The position numbers and the translations under genes were made by a program. Source: JBEVMS01 sp040508515 (lineage in GTDB: Bacteria; Pseudomonadota; Gammaproteobacteria; Xanthomonadales; Rhodanobacteraceae). Taken from it: a DNA stretch of 13,740 bases. Positions 12,935 to 13,740 of this stretch are shown piece by piece. The stretch lies in NCBI GenBank assembly GCA_040508515.1, contig JBEVMS010000054.1:1-13740 (forward strand). Direction: 5' to 3'. Within the stretch, counting starts at the first letter, position 1, and each line of letters starts with the position of its first letter. Under the pieces are notes generated by a model, which searched no databases, was not told the DNA's origin, and saw nothing but the letters and a program-made list of their open reading frames with translations.

Positions 12935-13740
12935 ATGATGGCGGCGCTGCTGAAATGGTTGGTGCCCTGGGAGTTCTCCTGGGTCTTCCTGCTGTGCTTC
13001 CTCGCCACGGCGGTGCTGTATGTGCGTGGCTCACACCGGTTGCGGGTCGGTGCGGGGCGTCAGTGGGCGTTTTGGTCGGGCATGGCGATCATCTACCTGT
13101 CGCTGCATACCTATTTCGATTACTACGCCGAGCATGAGTTTTTCATGCATCGCATCCAGCAATTGCTGCTGCATCATCTGGCGCCGCTGTTGATCATCGG
13201 CTCGTATCCGGGCGCGGTGCTGCACGCGGGGTTGGGTCTGCGTCTGCGGTTGGGCTTTTTGAAACCGTTGCAGCGCTCGTGGCCGTGGCGCGTGTATTCG
13301 ACGGTATTGCTCAATCCCACCGTGGCGACCATCGCCTTCGTGCTGTTCATCGTGATCTGGCTGGTGCCGTCGTTGCAAACGCTGGCGATGCTGGATTGGC
13401 GCGTTTACCGGTTCATGAATTGGTCGATGCTGGTCAGCGGATTCATCTACTGGTGGCTGGTGCTGGATCACCGGCCGCATCCGCCGGCACGGATGATCGC
13501 CGGCATCCGGGTGCTGTCGCCGGCGATCACCATGACGCCGCAAATTCTGGCCGGCGCGATCGTGACGTTCTCGCGCAGCGATCTTTATCCGATCTTTGAA
13601 ATCTGCGGGCGTGCGTTCACTTTCAACGTGATGACCGGGCAACTGGTCGGCGGATTGATCATGTGGGTGCCTGCGGCGTTGATCGAAACCGTGGGCGGCC
13701 TGCTGGCGCTGCGTCAGTGGCTGCGGCTTTCGCGGTGTGG
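12935..13740 (+). CDS. CtaG-like cytochrome c oxidase assembly factor, N-terminal part (cut by window edge)
   Basis: The frame is open from the ATG pair at 12935/12938 to the window end (268 codons visible, no stop). The product is a multi-pass membrane protein with about six or seven hydrophobic segments. Its motifs fit the caa3-type CtaG family: an early WEFSWVFLLCFLATAVLYVRG helix, HEFFMHRIQQLLLHHLAPLLIIGSYPG with several conserved His, DHRPHPPARM, and a late GQLVGGLIMWVPAALIE. In Bacillus, CtaG is needed to make active caa3 oxidase, probably through copper handling. In proteobacteria such proteins occur near terminal oxidases or alone. The ribosome-binding site is a weak G-rich stretch. 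The 93-bp gap after the GldG-like gene has no terminator, so read-through is likely. It is distinct from the Cox11 family also called CtaG. Confidence 0.88.
   Translation, partial: MMAALLKWLVPWEFSWVFLLCFLATAVLYVRGSHRLRVGAGRQWAFWSGMAIIYLSLHTYFDYYAEHEFFMHRIQQLLLHHLAPLLIIGSYPGAVLHAGLGLRLRLGFLKPLQRSWPWRVYSTVLLNPTVATIAFVLFIVIWLVPSLQTLAMLDWRVYRFMNWSMLVSGFIYWWLVLDHRPHPPARMIAGIRVLSPAITMTPQILAGAIVTFSRSDLYPIFEICGRAFTFNVMTGQLVGGLIMWVPAALIETVGGLLALRQWLRLSRC

Noticed and set aside
12861..12938. 25-codon open frame ending inside the CtaG-like start (ATG ... TGA overlapping ATG)
   Set aside because: It has no Shine-Dalgarno, a composition typical of random GC-rich DNA and no recognisable sequence. A coupling leader peptide is possible but unsupported.

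Overview
The window is GC-rich bacterial chromosome, densely packed with core-type genes. The MinC/MinD/MinE proteins, a cyclopropane fatty acid synthase, a GT9 sugar transferase (lipopolysaccharide or other surface glycan) and a CtaG-like oxidase assembly factor point to a Gram-negative gammaproteobacterium. The MinD wording and the gene content most resemble the order Xanthomonadales/Lysobacterales (for example Rhodanobacteraceae). That placement is from memory of the families, not from a search. I see no tRNA, rRNA, CRISPR array, insertion sequence, phage gene or plasmid gene.

Layout. Left part, all on the minus strand: the N-terminal third of cfa (cut by the window edge), a 444-bp stretch without a convincing gene, a GT9 glycosyltransferase with a GTG start, a small HEAGH zincin-like protein, then minE, minD, minC and a GNAT acetyltransferase. 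The last five read as one transcription unit in the order GNAT - minC - minD - minE - zincin. GNAT and minC overlap by 4 bp, minD and minE are 4 nt apart, and an extended -10 promoter candidate lies before GNAT. Right part, all on the plus strand: a DesK/LiaS-like membrane histidine kinase and a NarL/LuxR-type response regulator, a membrane-anchored SRPBCC protein with two GyrI-like half-domains, a strong intrinsic terminator, then a tightly packed ABC module (ATPase, ABC-2 permease, GldG-like auxiliary protein), and finally the start of a CtaG-like multi-pass membrane protein cut by the right edge.

How they work together. MinCDE places the division septum at mid-cell. The two uncharacterised proteins at the ends of that operon (acetyltransferase and zincin-like protein) are candidate accessory factors, but only by position. 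The kinase and regulator form a standard two-component pair. Kinases of this type often sense envelope or membrane stress and often sit near ABC-2 transporters. Here the ABC module lies downstream but behind a terminator, so co-regulation is only a possibility. The ABC module has the composition of GldA/GldF/GldG from gliding Bacteroidetes but in a probable proteobacterium, where its substrate is not established.

Nothing here is plainly a new system. The most interesting points are the extended min operon with its odd minC-minD junction, the SRPBCC/split-GyrI protein, the Gld-like ABC module, a GT9 enzyme with Asn at the usual catalytic Asp position, and overlapping inverted repeats in the response-regulator leader.
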